Positions 1-8,465 of a stretch of 35,108 nucleotides of DNA are shown one piece after another. The position numbers and the translations under genes were made by a program. Origin of the DNA: Psychrobacter pasteurii. Lineage in GTDB: Bacteria; Pseudomonadota; Gammaproteobacteria; Pseudomonadales; Moraxellaceae. Location: contig NZ_FUGD01000048.1 of the NCBI RefSeq assembly GCF_900162815.1, positions 1 to 35,108 on the forward strand, read 5' to 3'. Each line of letters starts with the position of its first letter. The stretch's first letter is position 1. The notes under the pieces are model-generated. The model was given only the letters and a program-made list of their open reading frames with translations, did no database searches and was not told the origin of the DNA.

Positions 1-240
1 GCCTCTGCCAGCTGCGTCATAGACACTAGTGATACCATGCAACCAGTATTTCCTTCTTATGGTATAGACGCTTCTAGGGTTGTAGCCAAAGTTCTCTGCT
101 ACGGTCGCTATAGGATGACCTTGACTCAGTTGATGCAGCATGAGCAGTCTGATTCGCGCTCTGGCATTGCCTTCTGTTTTAGATAATTGCAGAAAATCGT
201 GGTCTGTGAGTTTATGATTTCTAGGGGTCTTTTTCGGCAT
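1..240 (-). CDS. IS630-type transposase, N-terminal 80 codons (cut by window edge)
   Basis: The reverse strand reads an uninterrupted 80 codons from an ATG at 238-240 out of the left edge, beginning MPKKTPRNHKL. The segment is a helix-turn-helix region: a helix around RARIRLLMLHQ, then HPIATVAENFG and NPRSVYTIRRKYW, the usual pattern of the winged helix-turn-helix DNA-binding part of IS630/Tc1-mariner-like transposases, where it recognises the element ends. The catalytic DDE half lies outside the window, so it cannot be told whether the element is intact, split into two frames, or a remnant. It could also be a stand-alone helix-turn-helix protein of the same family. The family call is from remembered pattern only. 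Confidence 0.7.
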   Translation of the reverse strand, partial: MPKKTPRNHKLTDHDFLQLSKTEGNARARIRLLMLHQLSQGHPIATVAENFGYNPRSVYTIRRKYWLHGITSVYDAAGRG

Positions 241-302
241 ATGATTCTATTATGTTGTTGAGTTGGTTGTATTGTACCTTATTTTGTGGAATTGGTATTA
301 TA
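241..302. mobile_element. Probable terminal region of the IS630-type element
   Basis: This short non-coding stretch lies just upstream of the transposase start and before the rne terminator. Elements of this family insert at TA dinucleotides. The sequence GGTATTATAG around 293-302 contains TA sites that could mark the junction with chromosomal DNA. The second end is outside the window, so the inverted repeat cannot be matched and the boundary is an inference. Confidence 0.35.
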
Positions 303-330
303 GAGCTGTATTAATAAAACATAGACATAA

Positions 331-362
331 AAAAAGGCCACTTATTACAAGTGGCCTTTTTT
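331..362 (-). terminator. Rho-independent terminator of rne (symmetrical)
   Basis: GGCCACTT at 336-343 pairs perfectly with AAGTGGCC at 349-356 around a 5-base loop. The stem is flanked by an A-run on the left (329-335) and a T-run on the right (357-362), so it can act in both directions. It sits 26 bases after the rne stop codon and separates rne from the IS630-type element. Confidence 0.88.
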
Positions 363-387
363 ATGTTCTAAGGTTAATTATATGCAA

Positions 388-3300
388 TTAACTTTCGTTA
401 TTGCTACCAGACTCATTGTCTGATGGAGCCGACTTTTTAGACTCTTCTTTGGTTTTGCGAGTGCGTGCTTTAGGCACTTTAGGAGAGGTCAGGTTTAATA
501 GACCTGTCTGCGGCAAAAGTTGCTCAGAGATATTCTCAATCATACTCTTATAGGTCTCAATGCTGGTCTTATTTGAAGCACCAGCTGAGCTGTCTTGAGC
601 TTCAGACTTGGCCTCTTGCGCCACCTCAGAGCTCTCTGAACTAGCCTCATCTGTTTGTGAGTCATCAGCAGCCAAAGCTGTGGCAGGCTCTAAGTCTTCA
701 GAAGCTTGTTTAGCTGTACCAGAAGTCAGTCTTTGGGCGGCAGAGATTAACTGATCCCAAGGCTGATTCATTGCTTTTAGGAAGGCTGCTTCCGTCTGAC
801 CAGACTGAATAATATCTAAGCCTTCTTGTCCTAGCACTTGGTTAACGAAGCCGCCAACATTTAAGGTTAGCAGGCTTGCCATTGAGGCATTAGAGCTAGA
901 GCTGTCCGCTTCCTTTGCAGTCTCTGCCGTAGCCTGAACTTCAGCAGTAGGCTCCTGTTCTGCTTCTGTAGGTGCTGATTCTACGACTACATCAGTAGTG
1001 GTGTCCGCTACTGGTGCTGTGTAGTCAGGATGCTGACCACGAGGATCGTTTGACGCTCTAGCACCAATAGGGCTTGGCTCAACTTCTGTTTTGCCTTGCT
1101 CGATGTTATGAGCGGCCACAGCAGAAGTCATCTGAGCGAAGCGCTCTAAATAGCTAGGAGACAAGGACTGATAGCCATAGTTAACAAAGCTAAAGGCTTG
1201 TAGTGACTCAGACGCACTTTGTTTTACCGACTTACGTTTAGTAGCAGGCTTCGAGTGACCGCCTGAAGTTTCTTTGTGCGCATTTAGAGCCGCTAAGAAA
1301 CAGGCAATTACCCCATCTTTAGCCAAACGCATACTGGGCTGGGCCAGATGAGTATGGATAAATTGCCCCACGGTACCGGTAATGACTGCTGCTGGCACAA
1401 CTTGAGGTTGTTCAGTTTCAGTTACCTCAACTTGCTTCATTAAAGAGGCTTTGATTAAGCGAGGATCATTGCTGGCTTGACCAAACTTTTGTGCTGCTAC
1501 GTAACGATCAGCAAACAACTCGTCTGTGTCAAAGCTTAAGCTACCGCTGTCGCTTTCAGACTCATTGTCTTGAGCTGGTTTCGCTTCAGCTGGCTTGGCC
1601 TTTTGTTTAGCAGTTTCTGTTTTCTCTTTTGTTGGCTCTTCAGCAGCTTTCTCTACTTTTTGAGCAGCAACTTCAGCGGACTTGGCTTCAGTTTCACCAG
1701 CTTTGTCAGCTACTTCTGGCTTAGCAGCTTTTGGCTCCTCAGCAGCCGTAGCTTTCTGAGCTTCAGCCTGGTCCGCCTTCTGGCTACCTGAGTCAGCTTT
1801 GTCTGCTTTTTCTACTTTCTTCTCTGAAGCAGCAGCTTTTGGCTGTGCTTTGGCAGTAGGCTTCTCGTCTGATTTAGTAGAAGCTTTAGACTCTGGCTTA
1901 CTGGCTTTCTCAGACTTAGCGTCAGTAGCTTGACTGGCCTTGGTATCGTCTAATGAGATGTGAACCACTTCAGATTTCTTCAGAGTGACTTCAGCTTCAG
2001 TGACTCTTAGGTTTACCTCATTAGGATCTACTTGGCGATCGTTTTGTGAGCGAGAGCCATTTCTATCAGAGCCTTTGTTTTTGTCTTCTGACTTAGCACG
2101 GTGGTCTTGATTGCTGCTAGAAGACTTGCTTTGTGGCTGCTTGGCTTCACCACGCTCAATGGGACCACGTGACTCACGTTTGCTATTAGGCTCACGTTTT
2201 GGCAGCTCTTTAGCATTGGTACCACTGTCTTGACTTGGCGCTGAGGTTTGAGCCTCAGACTTGTCTGCCTGTTGAGCTGACTTTTTATCTTCTTTTTCAG
2301 GTTGACGACGACGGGTCTCTGACTTAGCACGCTTGTCGTACTTATTACGGCTTCTGTTGTTGCGTGAACGACGACGCTCTTTATCGTTATCGCTTTCTGT
2401 GCTGCTGTCGTCTTTACTTTCTGTCTCAGCCTGTGTGGTTGTCTGAGCCACAGTTGCAGACTGAGGAGCAGGAGCAACAGGAGCTGCGCTTACTTGACCA
2501 AAAGCACCACGGCTTTGAGCGCCCGTATTTACGATAGCTTCAATAGCTTGAGCAGCATCAGCACTGCTGACAGTGGCTGACATTTGTGCTTGTGGGGTTG
2601 GGGCAAACAAGTTTGATAACCAAGCCACAGCCGCAGGTTTGGCCTGTTCTACCTGCGCTTGAGCTTGTTGTTGCGGCTGGGCAGGAGCAGCTGTATTAGC
2701 CGTAGGTGCAGCCGCTGCTTTATTAGTTTGAGCTGGTTTGTGGTTATCAGCACTGGCCTGAGGAGCAGGTTTGCGTGGCTGACGGGTAGGCTGCTGCTCT
2801 GGGCGCTCAGATTCAGCAGTTTGCCAATCTACTTCATAACCTAAGCTGCTGGCTTCTTGTTGCTGAGTGTCAGTCACACGCTCATAGCTTGCTGGAGCAA
2901 AGCCATGGTGGTTGAAGTGTAGGTTGAAGTTTGGTGACTCAAGATGCGCGTGCGGCAAAATAGTAATGCGTGTGCCACTGTCTTGCTCAAGGTAGACTAA
3001 GCTTTCGCGTTTTTCGTTCAATAAAAACGCAGCGATATCAGTAGGTACTTCAGCCTGAACCTCACCATGACGCTCTTTTAATGCTGTCTGTTCAATTTGA
3101 CGCATGATAGACAAAGACAAAGAGCGCAGGTCACGAATCATACCGTTACCATGACAGCGAGGGCAGATATAACCAGTAGACTCTTCCAGTGATGGACGCA
3201 GACGCTGACGGCTCATCTCCATCAGGCCAAAGCGTGAAATCTCACCAAATTGAACACGAGCACGGTCATATTTGGTGGCTTCAACCAGACGTTTTTCGAC

Positions 3301-4362
3301 TTCTTTTTGGTGTTTGTTGTCGTTCATATCAATGAAGTCGATAACAATTAGGCCACCCATATCACGTAGACGAAGTTGACGGGCAATCTCATCAGCCGCT
3401 TCTAAGTTGGTGTGATAGGCGGTCTCAGCTACGTCAGCACCTTTGGTTGATTTGGCTGAGTTAATATCGATAGACACCAAGGCTTCAGTTTGGTCAATAA
3501 CAATTGAGCCCCCTGAAGGCAGGCGTACTTCACGCTGATAAGCGGTCTCAATTTGGCGCTCAACGTTGAAGCTTGAGAACATAGGCTCAAAGTCGGTGTA
3601 TTTGCGCAGCTTATCAATTTGGGTTGGCATAACCGCTTTTATGAAGGTTTCGGCCTCAATGAAAGCTTCTTCATTATCAATCCAAATCTCAGCGATATCA
3701 TCACGTAGATAGTCACGTACCGCACGAGTCACTACGCCAGCTTCTTGATGCACTAGGCGAGGAGAGGCGTATTTTTTATTCTGGTCTTGGATGGCATTCC
3801 AGATGTTTAGCAGATGGTTTAAATCGTGCTGTAAATCTTCTTGAGTCTTACCAATACCAGCGGTACGTACGATAACGCTCATGCCTTTAGGCAGGTCTAA
3901 ATTGCCTAGCATACGCTTCATATCTTCACGTAGTTTGCCAGAGATTTGACGAGAGATACCGCCGCCTTTCGGGTTGTTTGGCATTAAGACTAGGTAGCGG
4001 CCGGCCAACGATACATAAGTAGATAGAGCAGCGCCTTTATTACCGCGCTCTTCTTTTTCTACTTGAACGATAAGCTCATCACCTTCTTTGATTAGCTTAC
4101 GGATGTTTTCTTCGCGAGGATTGCCTGATAGGTATTCGCTAGCGATTTCACGGACAGGCAAGAAGCCTTGGCGTTTTGAGCCATACTCGACGAACACCGC
4201 TTCTAAAGAGGGCTCTACGCGGGTAACGTGGCCTTTATAGATGTTGGCTTTTTTCTGTTCGCGGGTGCGGTTTTCAAGATCAAAGTCATAAAGATGGTTG
4301 CCTTTACATAAAGCAACACGTACTTCTTCGTTGTGAGTGGCGTTAATAAGTATGCGTTTCAT
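388..4362 (-). CDS. rne: Ribonuclease E, with very long disordered C-terminal half
   Basis: The protein has 1324 residues. RNase E is the essential endonuclease that starts mRNA decay and matures rRNA and tRNA, and it is the scaffold of the degradosome. The N-terminal half carries the S1 region, the two metal-binding aspartates at D299 (VSIDINSAK) and D342 (IVIDFIDM), spaced 43 residues apart as in E. coli, and the zinc-link CPRC at C400/C403. The half after about residue 510 is low-complexity. It includes a possible amphipathic membrane-targeting stretch (AVAWLSNLFAP, about 578-588), an arginine-rich RNA-binding stretch (about 664-687), a Lys/Ala/Glu-rich region (about 780-940), and two SNDPR motifs near residues 965 and 1105. 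It is about 260 residues longer than the E. coli enzyme. TAGGA lies just upstream of the ATG. The gene is divergent from rluC, as in E. coli. Confidence 0.97.
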   Translation of the reverse strand: MKRILINATHNEEVRVALCKGNHLYDFDLENRTREQKKANIYKGHVTRVEPSLEAVFVEYGSKRQGFLPVREIASEYLSGNPREENIRKLIKEGDELIVQVEKEERGNKGAALSTYVSLAGRYLVLMPNNPKGGGISRQISGKLREDMKRMLGNLDLPKGMSVIVRTAGIGKTQEDLQHDLNHLLNIWNAIQDQNKKYASPRLVHQEAGVVTRAVRDYLRDDIAEIWIDNEEAFIEAETFIKAVMPTQIDKLRKYTDFEPMFSSFNVERQIETAYQREVRLPSGGSIVIDQTEALVSIDINSAKSTKGADVAETAYHTNLEAADEIARQLRLRDMGGLIVIDFIDMNDNKHQKEVEKRLVEATKYDRARVQFGEISRFGLMEMSRQRLRPSLEESTGYICPRCHGNGMIRDLRSLSLSIMRQIEQTALKERHGEVQAEVPTDIAAFLLNEKRESLVYLEQDSGTRITILPHAHLESPNFNLHFNHHGFAPASYERVTDTQQQEASSLGYEVDWQTAESERPEQQPTRQPRKPAPQASADNHKPAQTNKAAAAPTANTAAPAQPQQQAQAQVEQAKPAAVAWLSNLFAPTPQAQMSATVSSADAAQAIEAIVNTGAQSRGAFGQVSAAPVAPAPQSATVAQTTTQAETESKDDSSTESDNDKERRRSRNNRSRNKYDKRAKSETRRRQPEKEDKKSAQQADKSEAQTSAPSQDSGTNAKELPKREPNSKRESRGPIERGEAKQPQSKSSSSNQDHRAKSEDKNKGSDRNGSRSQNDRQVDPNEVNLRVTEAEVTLKKSEVVHISLDDTKASQATDAKSEKASKPESKASTKSDEKPTAKAQPKAAASEKKVEKADKADSGSQKADQAEAQKATAAEEPKAAKPEVADKAGETEAKSAEVAAQKVEKAAEEPTKEKTETAKQKAKPAEAKPAQDNESESDSGSLSFDTDELFADRYVAAQKFGQASNDPRLIKASLMKQVEVTETEQPQVVPAAVITGTVGQFIHTHLAQPSMRLAKDGVIACFLAALNAHKETSGGHSKPATKRKSVKQSASESLQAFSFVNYGYQSLSPSYLERFAQMTSAVAAHNIEQGKTEVEPSPIGARASNDPRGQHPDYTAPVADTTTDVVVESAPTEAEQEPTAEVQATAETAKEADSSSSNASMASLLTLNVGGFVNQVLGQEGLDIIQSGQTEAAFLKAMNQPWDQLISAAQRLTSGTAKQASEDLEPATALAADDSQTDEASSESSEVAQEAKSEAQDSSAGASNKTSIETYKSMIENISEQLLPQTGLLNLTSPKVPKARTRKTKEESKKSAPSDNESGSNNES

Positions 4363-4624
4363 TGCTGTGTCCTAGTTAGGTCATGACACACAATGGCTGA
4401 TACTTAGAAGATAAGCTTGAGCATGAAGAGAGCTAAAATATAAGCCTTCTATTCAATAGCGCATTTTTCTGATGATACAGTAAAACTGACGGTATTTTAT
4501 GAGTAAGCAGACCAAGGATAAGAGCTTGTAAGCAAACTTTGTTTAGGTGTTATTTATTTAAGCATTAGGCAGCAACAGTCAGTTTCAGCGTCCTGCTGTC
4601 ATTAAGTTGGCAGTTTGTCATGAG

Positions 4625-4660
4625 CTTTCAAGATAGGTAAAACTAAGGGGGTCTTGAAAG
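4625..4660 (-). repeat. Inverted repeat in the rne leader
   Basis: CTTTCAAGA (4625-4633) and TCTTGAAAG (4652-4660) are exact 9-base complements separated by 18 bases. If the rne leader is transcribed, this would form a stem-loop about 260 bases before the rne start codon. No T-run follows on the rne strand, so it is not a normal terminator. A role as an RNase E contact or stability element is inference. Confidence 0.45.
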
Positions 4661-5270
4661 GCACACTCCTTACTGGATGTCTGTCATCCGTATTTACTGC
4701 TTTTTTCAGCTTCAATTGACTAGAAACTGTCTTACTACGTTAATGCTTAAGGTTGAAAATAGTCATAATCAAGGCGTTTCGAACTGAGTTATTTAATGCT
4801 GATAAGGAGAGGTGTAAGGTCATCCTTATGTCATGCTGGTGTGCCTAACTAATTTGTATTGTCATTAGTAAAAGGTCAGTGACCAAAAAGATCGTCTGTC
4901 TTAATTATATAAACTTAATCAATTAAATTTAAAAATCCTAAAGTTTTATCTCATTATCAATTTAGAGCTCAATTTGACGGGGCGTACTTGGCAAATAACG
5001 GCTTTTTCATTATGACAAAAAGCAAGGTTTATTAAGCGTTTCATTACAGTTATTTGACCGCCAATTGGCAAAATTTGGTCTTAAATATTCATGCTTATTA
5101 CCAGTAATTCTAAGGGGTAGCTTAGATTTAATCTGTGTAAGTTGTAAGGTTACACAGCTTGGCTAGCGGCTACGTTAGGTCACTGGGCTTTCAATAATTA
5201 GCAAAGGCTTTTGGCCAAGGCTATTATGTTTCTAAGATATTAGAACATTGTGTACATGTTAAATTTACAT

Positions 5271-5326
5271 GGGGGTGTGGCGCCAAGTCGGCAAACCGGA
5301 GTTGTAAGCTCCTAAACCACCTACCC
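5271..5326 (-). ncRNA. Structured leader element upstream of rne (rne5-like candidate)
   Basis: On the rne strand this 56-base stretch folds compactly. A GGAG/CTCC hairpin with a 7-base loop (CTTACAA) is followed by GGTTT and a GCC/GGC hairpin with a GACTT loop. Both are enclosed by an imperfect outer stem of GGGTAGGTGG against CCACACCCCC. It lies about 30 bases downstream of a promoter-like sequence, the place where the autoregulatory hairpins of the E. coli rne leader (Rfam family rne5) occur. Position and layout suggest the same role, sensing of RNase E level. The sequence match to rne5 is from memory and was not computed. Read on the other strand, it resembles a tRNA lacking its T arm, an alternative I consider weaker. 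Confidence 0.5.
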
Positions 5327-5363
5327 AAAATCATTGTTTATAAAAATAACGTTGTGGGCTGAC

Positions 5364-5391
5364 TTTATATTCTCTACAGAATATTTAACAA
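5364..5391 (-). promoter_or_regulatory. Candidate sigma-70 promoter of rne
   Basis: On the minus strand TTGTTA (5391-5386) and TATAAA (5369-5364) are spaced by 16 bases, close to the -35/-10 consensus. Transcription would start near 5357, about 30 bases ahead of the structured element and about 995 bases ahead of the rne start codon. The gene itself supplies no direct evidence of use. Confidence 0.45.
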
Positions 5392-5561
5392 GATGCTCAT
5401 TGCTACACAGGTATGCTGTTGCAAATTAAGATCTAATAATGGTGCCGCCGAGTGAAATTATAAAAGAGCCATAAAAATAGGCGTTTATTCATAACAATAC
5501 ACGAGACACAAAGTCAACGTGTTAGACTATACCAAATCTTTTGCCAAACACCTAACAAAAT

Positions 5562-6656
5562 ATGTCAAAATTCAATCGAAAATCTGAGAAAACTGTAGAT
5601 CAAATGAACGATAAAAACCCAAAAATAGAGAAAGACCTAGAAGGGCTTATGGCCAGTGTAGGCGTTGAACCGTCACAGGTTAAGCGTCATTCTACTAAAG
5701 CTCGTCCACAAAGTGCTGATGAAGATATTAAAGACTTTGGTCAAGTAAATCACCTAGAGGTGACACGCAATCAACATGGTCAGCGGGTAGATAACTTTTT
5801 ATTAGCACGCCTAAAAGGCATGCCTCGTGCTCATATTTATAAAATGATTCGCTCGGATGAAGTGCGCATTAATAATAAGCGCTGTAAGCCTTATGACAAT
5901 CTTGAGCGTGGTGATGTGGTCCGTATCGCTCCTGTAAGACTAGCGACTCGTGAAAAGCCAGTGATTAGTGAAGGCTTTGCCAAAAGCTTGCTAGAGCGTG
6001 TGGTATACGAAGATGAAGGACTTATTGTGCTTAATAAGCCTTCAGGTATGGCGGTACATGGTGGTAGCGGACTGGACTTCGGGGTGATTGAAGCCATGCG
6101 TGATGCTACCAAGAAAAAGTACTTAGAATTGGTGCATCGCATTGATAAAGACACTTCAGGGTTGTTGATGATCGCCAAAAAGCGCTCAACACTGAAGGTT
6201 CTGCAAGAGCATCTGCGTGAAAAGACCATCCAGAAACATTATCTATGTATAGTCAAAGGTCAGCCTGCCTTAAATGACATTAATATTGATGCGCCTTTAC
6301 TGCGTTACACGCTTGCTAGTGGCGAGCGCCGAGTCAAAGTGGACAAAGGCAATCCTGACGCCAAGCCTAGTCAGACCACCTGCAAAGTGTTGGCTCGTTT
6401 TGAGATTAATGGAGAGCCGGTTAGCTTAATAGAAGCCATGCCTCATACTGGACGCACTCATCAAATCCGTGTCCATTTGGCGTATTTGGGACATCCTATT
6501 TTAGGGGATGATAAATATCACATTAATGACAAGTCTGGTGTACGTCGTTTGTGCTTGCACGCTTGGAAGCTGGATGTGCCTGAGTATGAGATGATTAAAG
6601 CGCCACTACCTGAGGACATGCAGTCACTAGTGCCTGCAGATTTTAAGTTAGATTAA
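5562..6656 (+). CDS. rluC: 23S rRNA pseudouridine synthase RluC
   Basis: The 364-residue protein is a RluA-family pseudouridine synthase; RluC modifies three uridines of 23S rRNA in E. coli. An S4 RNA-binding domain begins near residue 75 (QRVDNFLLARL), and the catalytic domain follows with HRIDKDTSGLL, which places the catalytic aspartate at D195. GRTHQIRVHL is the conserved late motif. The N-terminal 60-70 residues are charged and probably disordered, making the protein longer than E. coli RluC (about 319). The ATG at 5562 has only a weak ribosome-binding site; the methionine at codon 15 is an alternative start. The assignment to RluC rather than a paralogue rests on the S4 domain and on divergence from rne, the E. 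coli arrangement. Confidence 0.93.
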   Translation: MSKFNRKSEKTVDQMNDKNPKIEKDLEGLMASVGVEPSQVKRHSTKARPQSADEDIKDFGQVNHLEVTRNQHGQRVDNFLLARLKGMPRAHIYKMIRSDEVRINNKRCKPYDNLERGDVVRIAPVRLATREKPVISEGFAKSLLERVVYEDEGLIVLNKPSGMAVHGGSGLDFGVIEAMRDATKKKYLELVHRIDKDTSGLLMIAKKRSTLKVLQEHLREKTIQKHYLCIVKGQPALNDINIDAPLLRYTLASGERRVKVDKGNPDAKPSQTTCKVLARFEINGEPVSLIEAMPHTGRTHQIRVHLAYLGHPILGDDKYHINDKSGVRRLCLHAWKLDVPEYEMIKAPLPEDMQSLVPADFKLD

Positions 6657-6679
6657 GCTTGGCACAAGGACAGACTATT

Positions 6680-7375
6680 ATGAATGAACTTGCCCCTAAT
6701 GCTGAGCATGACTTAAAACATAAGTCGCTGATTATTTTTGATTGGGACGGCACCTTGATGGATTCGATAGGCTTGATTGTAAAGTCTATGCATGTTGCCG
6801 GCGAGGCCAATGGGTTTTCCACCACGGATGAAGAGGTCAAATCTATCATTGGCTTAAGCCTTATCCGTGGGATACAAATTCTCTATCCCCAAGCCAGTGC
6901 AGAGCAGCATTTGGCCATTCAGCAAAGCTATGCCGATTATTATGTTCGAGCCAGTGTTGAGCCTGATCAGCCTCATTCACAGTTTTTCTCTGGTATCGAG
7001 GCCATGTTGCAGCAGCTTAAGGCACAAGATAAGCAGTTGGCTGTAGCGACAGGTAAAAAGCGAGCAGGGCTGGATCGGGTTATGGACTATTCACAAAGTC
7101 GTCATTACTTCGTGAGTAGCCGCTGCGCTGATGAGTCGGGCTCTAAGCCAAACCCACAAATGCTAAAAGACATCCTGCAAGAGACTGGTTATCAGGTGGC
7201 CGATGCTGTCTTTATCGGTGACAGTATCCATGATATACAAATGGCCAACCAGTTGGGCATGACCTCTATTGCGGTGAACTATGGGGCTGCCAAACCCCAA
7301 GTGCTTGCCGCAGAAAATCCGACCTATCAGGTGGATACCCCCGAACAGCTCATTAAGCTGTTAACGGCAGGCTAA
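6680..7375 (+). CDS. HAD-superfamily phosphatase (phosphoglycolate phosphatase-like)
   Basis: The 231-residue protein has all HAD motifs: FDWDGTLMDS with nucleophile D21 and acid/base D23, the lysine in GSKPNP (K156), and GDSIHDIQMA with D181 and D185 for magnesium. The cap inserted after motif I is the small helical type of the Gph/HAD-IA group. Substrate cannot be read from sequence; such proteins hydrolyse phosphoglycolate, sugar phosphates or nucleotides. The ATG at 6680 is chosen because AAGGA sits nine bases upstream; a TTG codon at 6659 opens the frame earlier but has no such support. The gene starts 23 bases after the rluC stop, so the two are probably cotranscribed. Confidence 0.88.
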   Translation: MNELAPNAEHDLKHKSLIIFDWDGTLMDSIGLIVKSMHVAGEANGFSTTDEEVKSIIGLSLIRGIQILYPQASAEQHLAIQQSYADYYVRASVEPDQPHSQFFSGIEAMLQQLKAQDKQLAVATGKKRAGLDRVMDYSQSRHYFVSSRCADESGSKPNPQMLKDILQETGYQVADAVFIGDSIHDIQMANQLGMTSIAVNYGAAKPQVLAAENPTYQVDTPEQLIKLLTAG

Positions 7376-7401
7376 GTTTTATCGGACTGTCATATCCTCA
7401 A

Positions 7402-7442
7402 GGGAGCTGGTGTTTGCCACAGCTCCCGATTTATTATTTTTT
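7402..7442 (+). terminator. Terminator after the rluC-phosphatase pair
   Basis: GGGAGCTG (7402-7409) pairs with CAGCTCCC (7420-7427) around a 10-base loop, followed by a T-rich tract from 7430 to 7442. It ends the rluC operon and separates it from ubiA. Confidence 0.82.
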
Positions 7443-7491
7443 AACATGCCGAACCGTTTCGGTGTAACTGAATTAGCTTTGCTGACTTGCT

Positions 7492-8442
7492 ATGACTGAC
7501 TCTAATTTTAAAAATAAACTTCAAGCTTATATTCATTTGACCCGCTTTGATAAGCCTGTGGGGATTGAGCTGCTCTTATGGCCCACACTTTGGGCTGTAT
7601 TCTTAGCTGCCTTTGGCAATGCTTTAACTGAGGCTTCTGATAAAGCAACGGCATTACCTAGTGTGCTGCCTTCTTGGTCAGTGCTGCTAATTTTTGCACT
7701 TGGGGCGATACTGATGCGGGCAGCGGGCTGTGCTATCAATGATTTTGCGGATAGAAAAGTGGATGGCTCGGTCAGTCGCACTAAAGGAAGGCCTTTAGCG
7801 GATGGCAGATTATCAGCAAAGGAGGCCGTGGGTGCCTTTTTGGTACTGTCTCTTATCAGTGCTAGCTTGTTGTTTTGGCTACCCATAGAGGTCTTCTACT
7901 GGTCGATTGGGGCGGTGATACTGGCCTTTATTTATCCCTTTATGAAGCGCTTTACCCATTTGCCACAAGTATTTTTGGCAGCAGCTTTTGGCTGGGCCAT
8001 TCCTATGGCTTATGTCGCTGTCCAAGGTTATCCTGATATTTGGTGTTGGTTGTTGTTTCTTGCTTATATGTGTTGGACAGTGGCTTATGACACCCAGTAT
8101 GCTATGGCAGATCGAGAGGATGATTTAAAAATTGGGGTTAAGTCGACAGCAATATTGTTTGGTCGTTTTGATGTATTAATCATCTCTTTGCTACAGACTG
8201 CCTTTTTGGTTCTGATGGGGGTGGTTTTTTATCATTATTTTGTAGAGACAAGACTGGGTTTGATTCCAATTTATGCTTTAGGTCTGGTCGCCATTTTATT
8301 TGCTCAGCAAAATAGAGCTTGTGCTACCCGTAACCCTATGGCCTGTTTCAAAGCCTTTTTGGCCAACGTCTGGGTAGGGCGATATGTGTTTTTGGTAGTA
8401 GTTTTAAGTAGTTTGTGGATTGAGTTTAACGGCCTAACTTAA
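7492..8442 (+). CDS. ubiA: 4-hydroxybenzoate polyprenyltransferase
   Basis: This 316-residue integral membrane enzyme attaches the polyprenyl tail to 4-hydroxybenzoate in ubiquinone synthesis. Both aspartate-rich prenyl-diphosphate-binding motifs are present: NDFADRKVD at 83-91 with the following [11 protein letters not shown], and [13 protein letters not shown] at 199-211. Multiple hydrophobic helices (about eight or nine) are spread along the chain, as expected for the UbiA fold. Length is slightly above the E. coli 290 because of a longer loop near residues 40-60. No strong ribosome-binding site precedes the ATG. The usual partner ubiC (chorismate lyase) is not adjacent. Confidence 0.95.
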   Translation: MTDSNFKNKLQAYIHLTRFDKPVGIELLLWPTLWAVFLAAFGNALTEASDKATALPSVLPSWSVLLIFALGAILMRAAGCAINDFADRKVDGSVSRTKGRPLADGRLSAKEAVGAFLVLSLISASLLFWLPIEVFYWSIGAVILAFIYPFMKRFTHLPQVFLAAAFGWAIPMAYVAVQGYPDIWCWLLFLAYMCWTVAYDTQYAMADREDDLKIGVKSTAILFGRFDVLIISLLQTAFLVLMGVVFYHYFVETRLGLIPIYALGLVAILFAQQNRACATRNPMACFKAFLANVWVGRYVFLVVVLSSLWIEFNGLT

Positions 8443-8465
8443 CTTTTTAATTATGAGATACGCTG

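Larger units (their letters stand above)
4363..5561. other. 1.2 kb rne-rluC intergenic region, probably mostly rne leader
   Basis: No convincing protein gene is present in this 1199-base gap between the divergent rne and rluC genes. It is AT-rich. It holds a compact RNA-fold candidate at 5271-5326, a promoter-like sequence for rne at 5364-5391, and an inverted repeat at 4625-4660. RNase E is known in E. coli to control its own mRNA through a long structured 5' leader. If the promoter at 5364-5391 is used, the leader here would be about 1 kb, compared with 361 bases in E. coli. The rluC promoter should lie at the right end, but I could not pick one with confidence. Confidence 0.6.

Noticed and set aside
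2028..2477. 149-codon open frame inside rne on the same strand, another phase
   Set aside because: It overlaps the low-complexity RNase E tail, whose base bias opens alternative frames; no ribosome-binding site or protein-like pattern.
5271..5330. Plus-strand reading as a tRNA-Tyr-like sequence, with GGAG-TTGTAAG-CTCC as an anticodon arm
   Set aside because: No T arm or acceptor 3' strand follows, and the opposite strand gives a complete fold in the right place for an rne leader element.
5891..6229. 112-codon open frame antisense to rluC
   Set aside because: It lies wholly inside a well-supported gene and has no recognisable protein features.
7533..7886. 117-codon open frame antisense to ubiA
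   Set aside because: Shadow of ubiA; no start signal or family resemblance.
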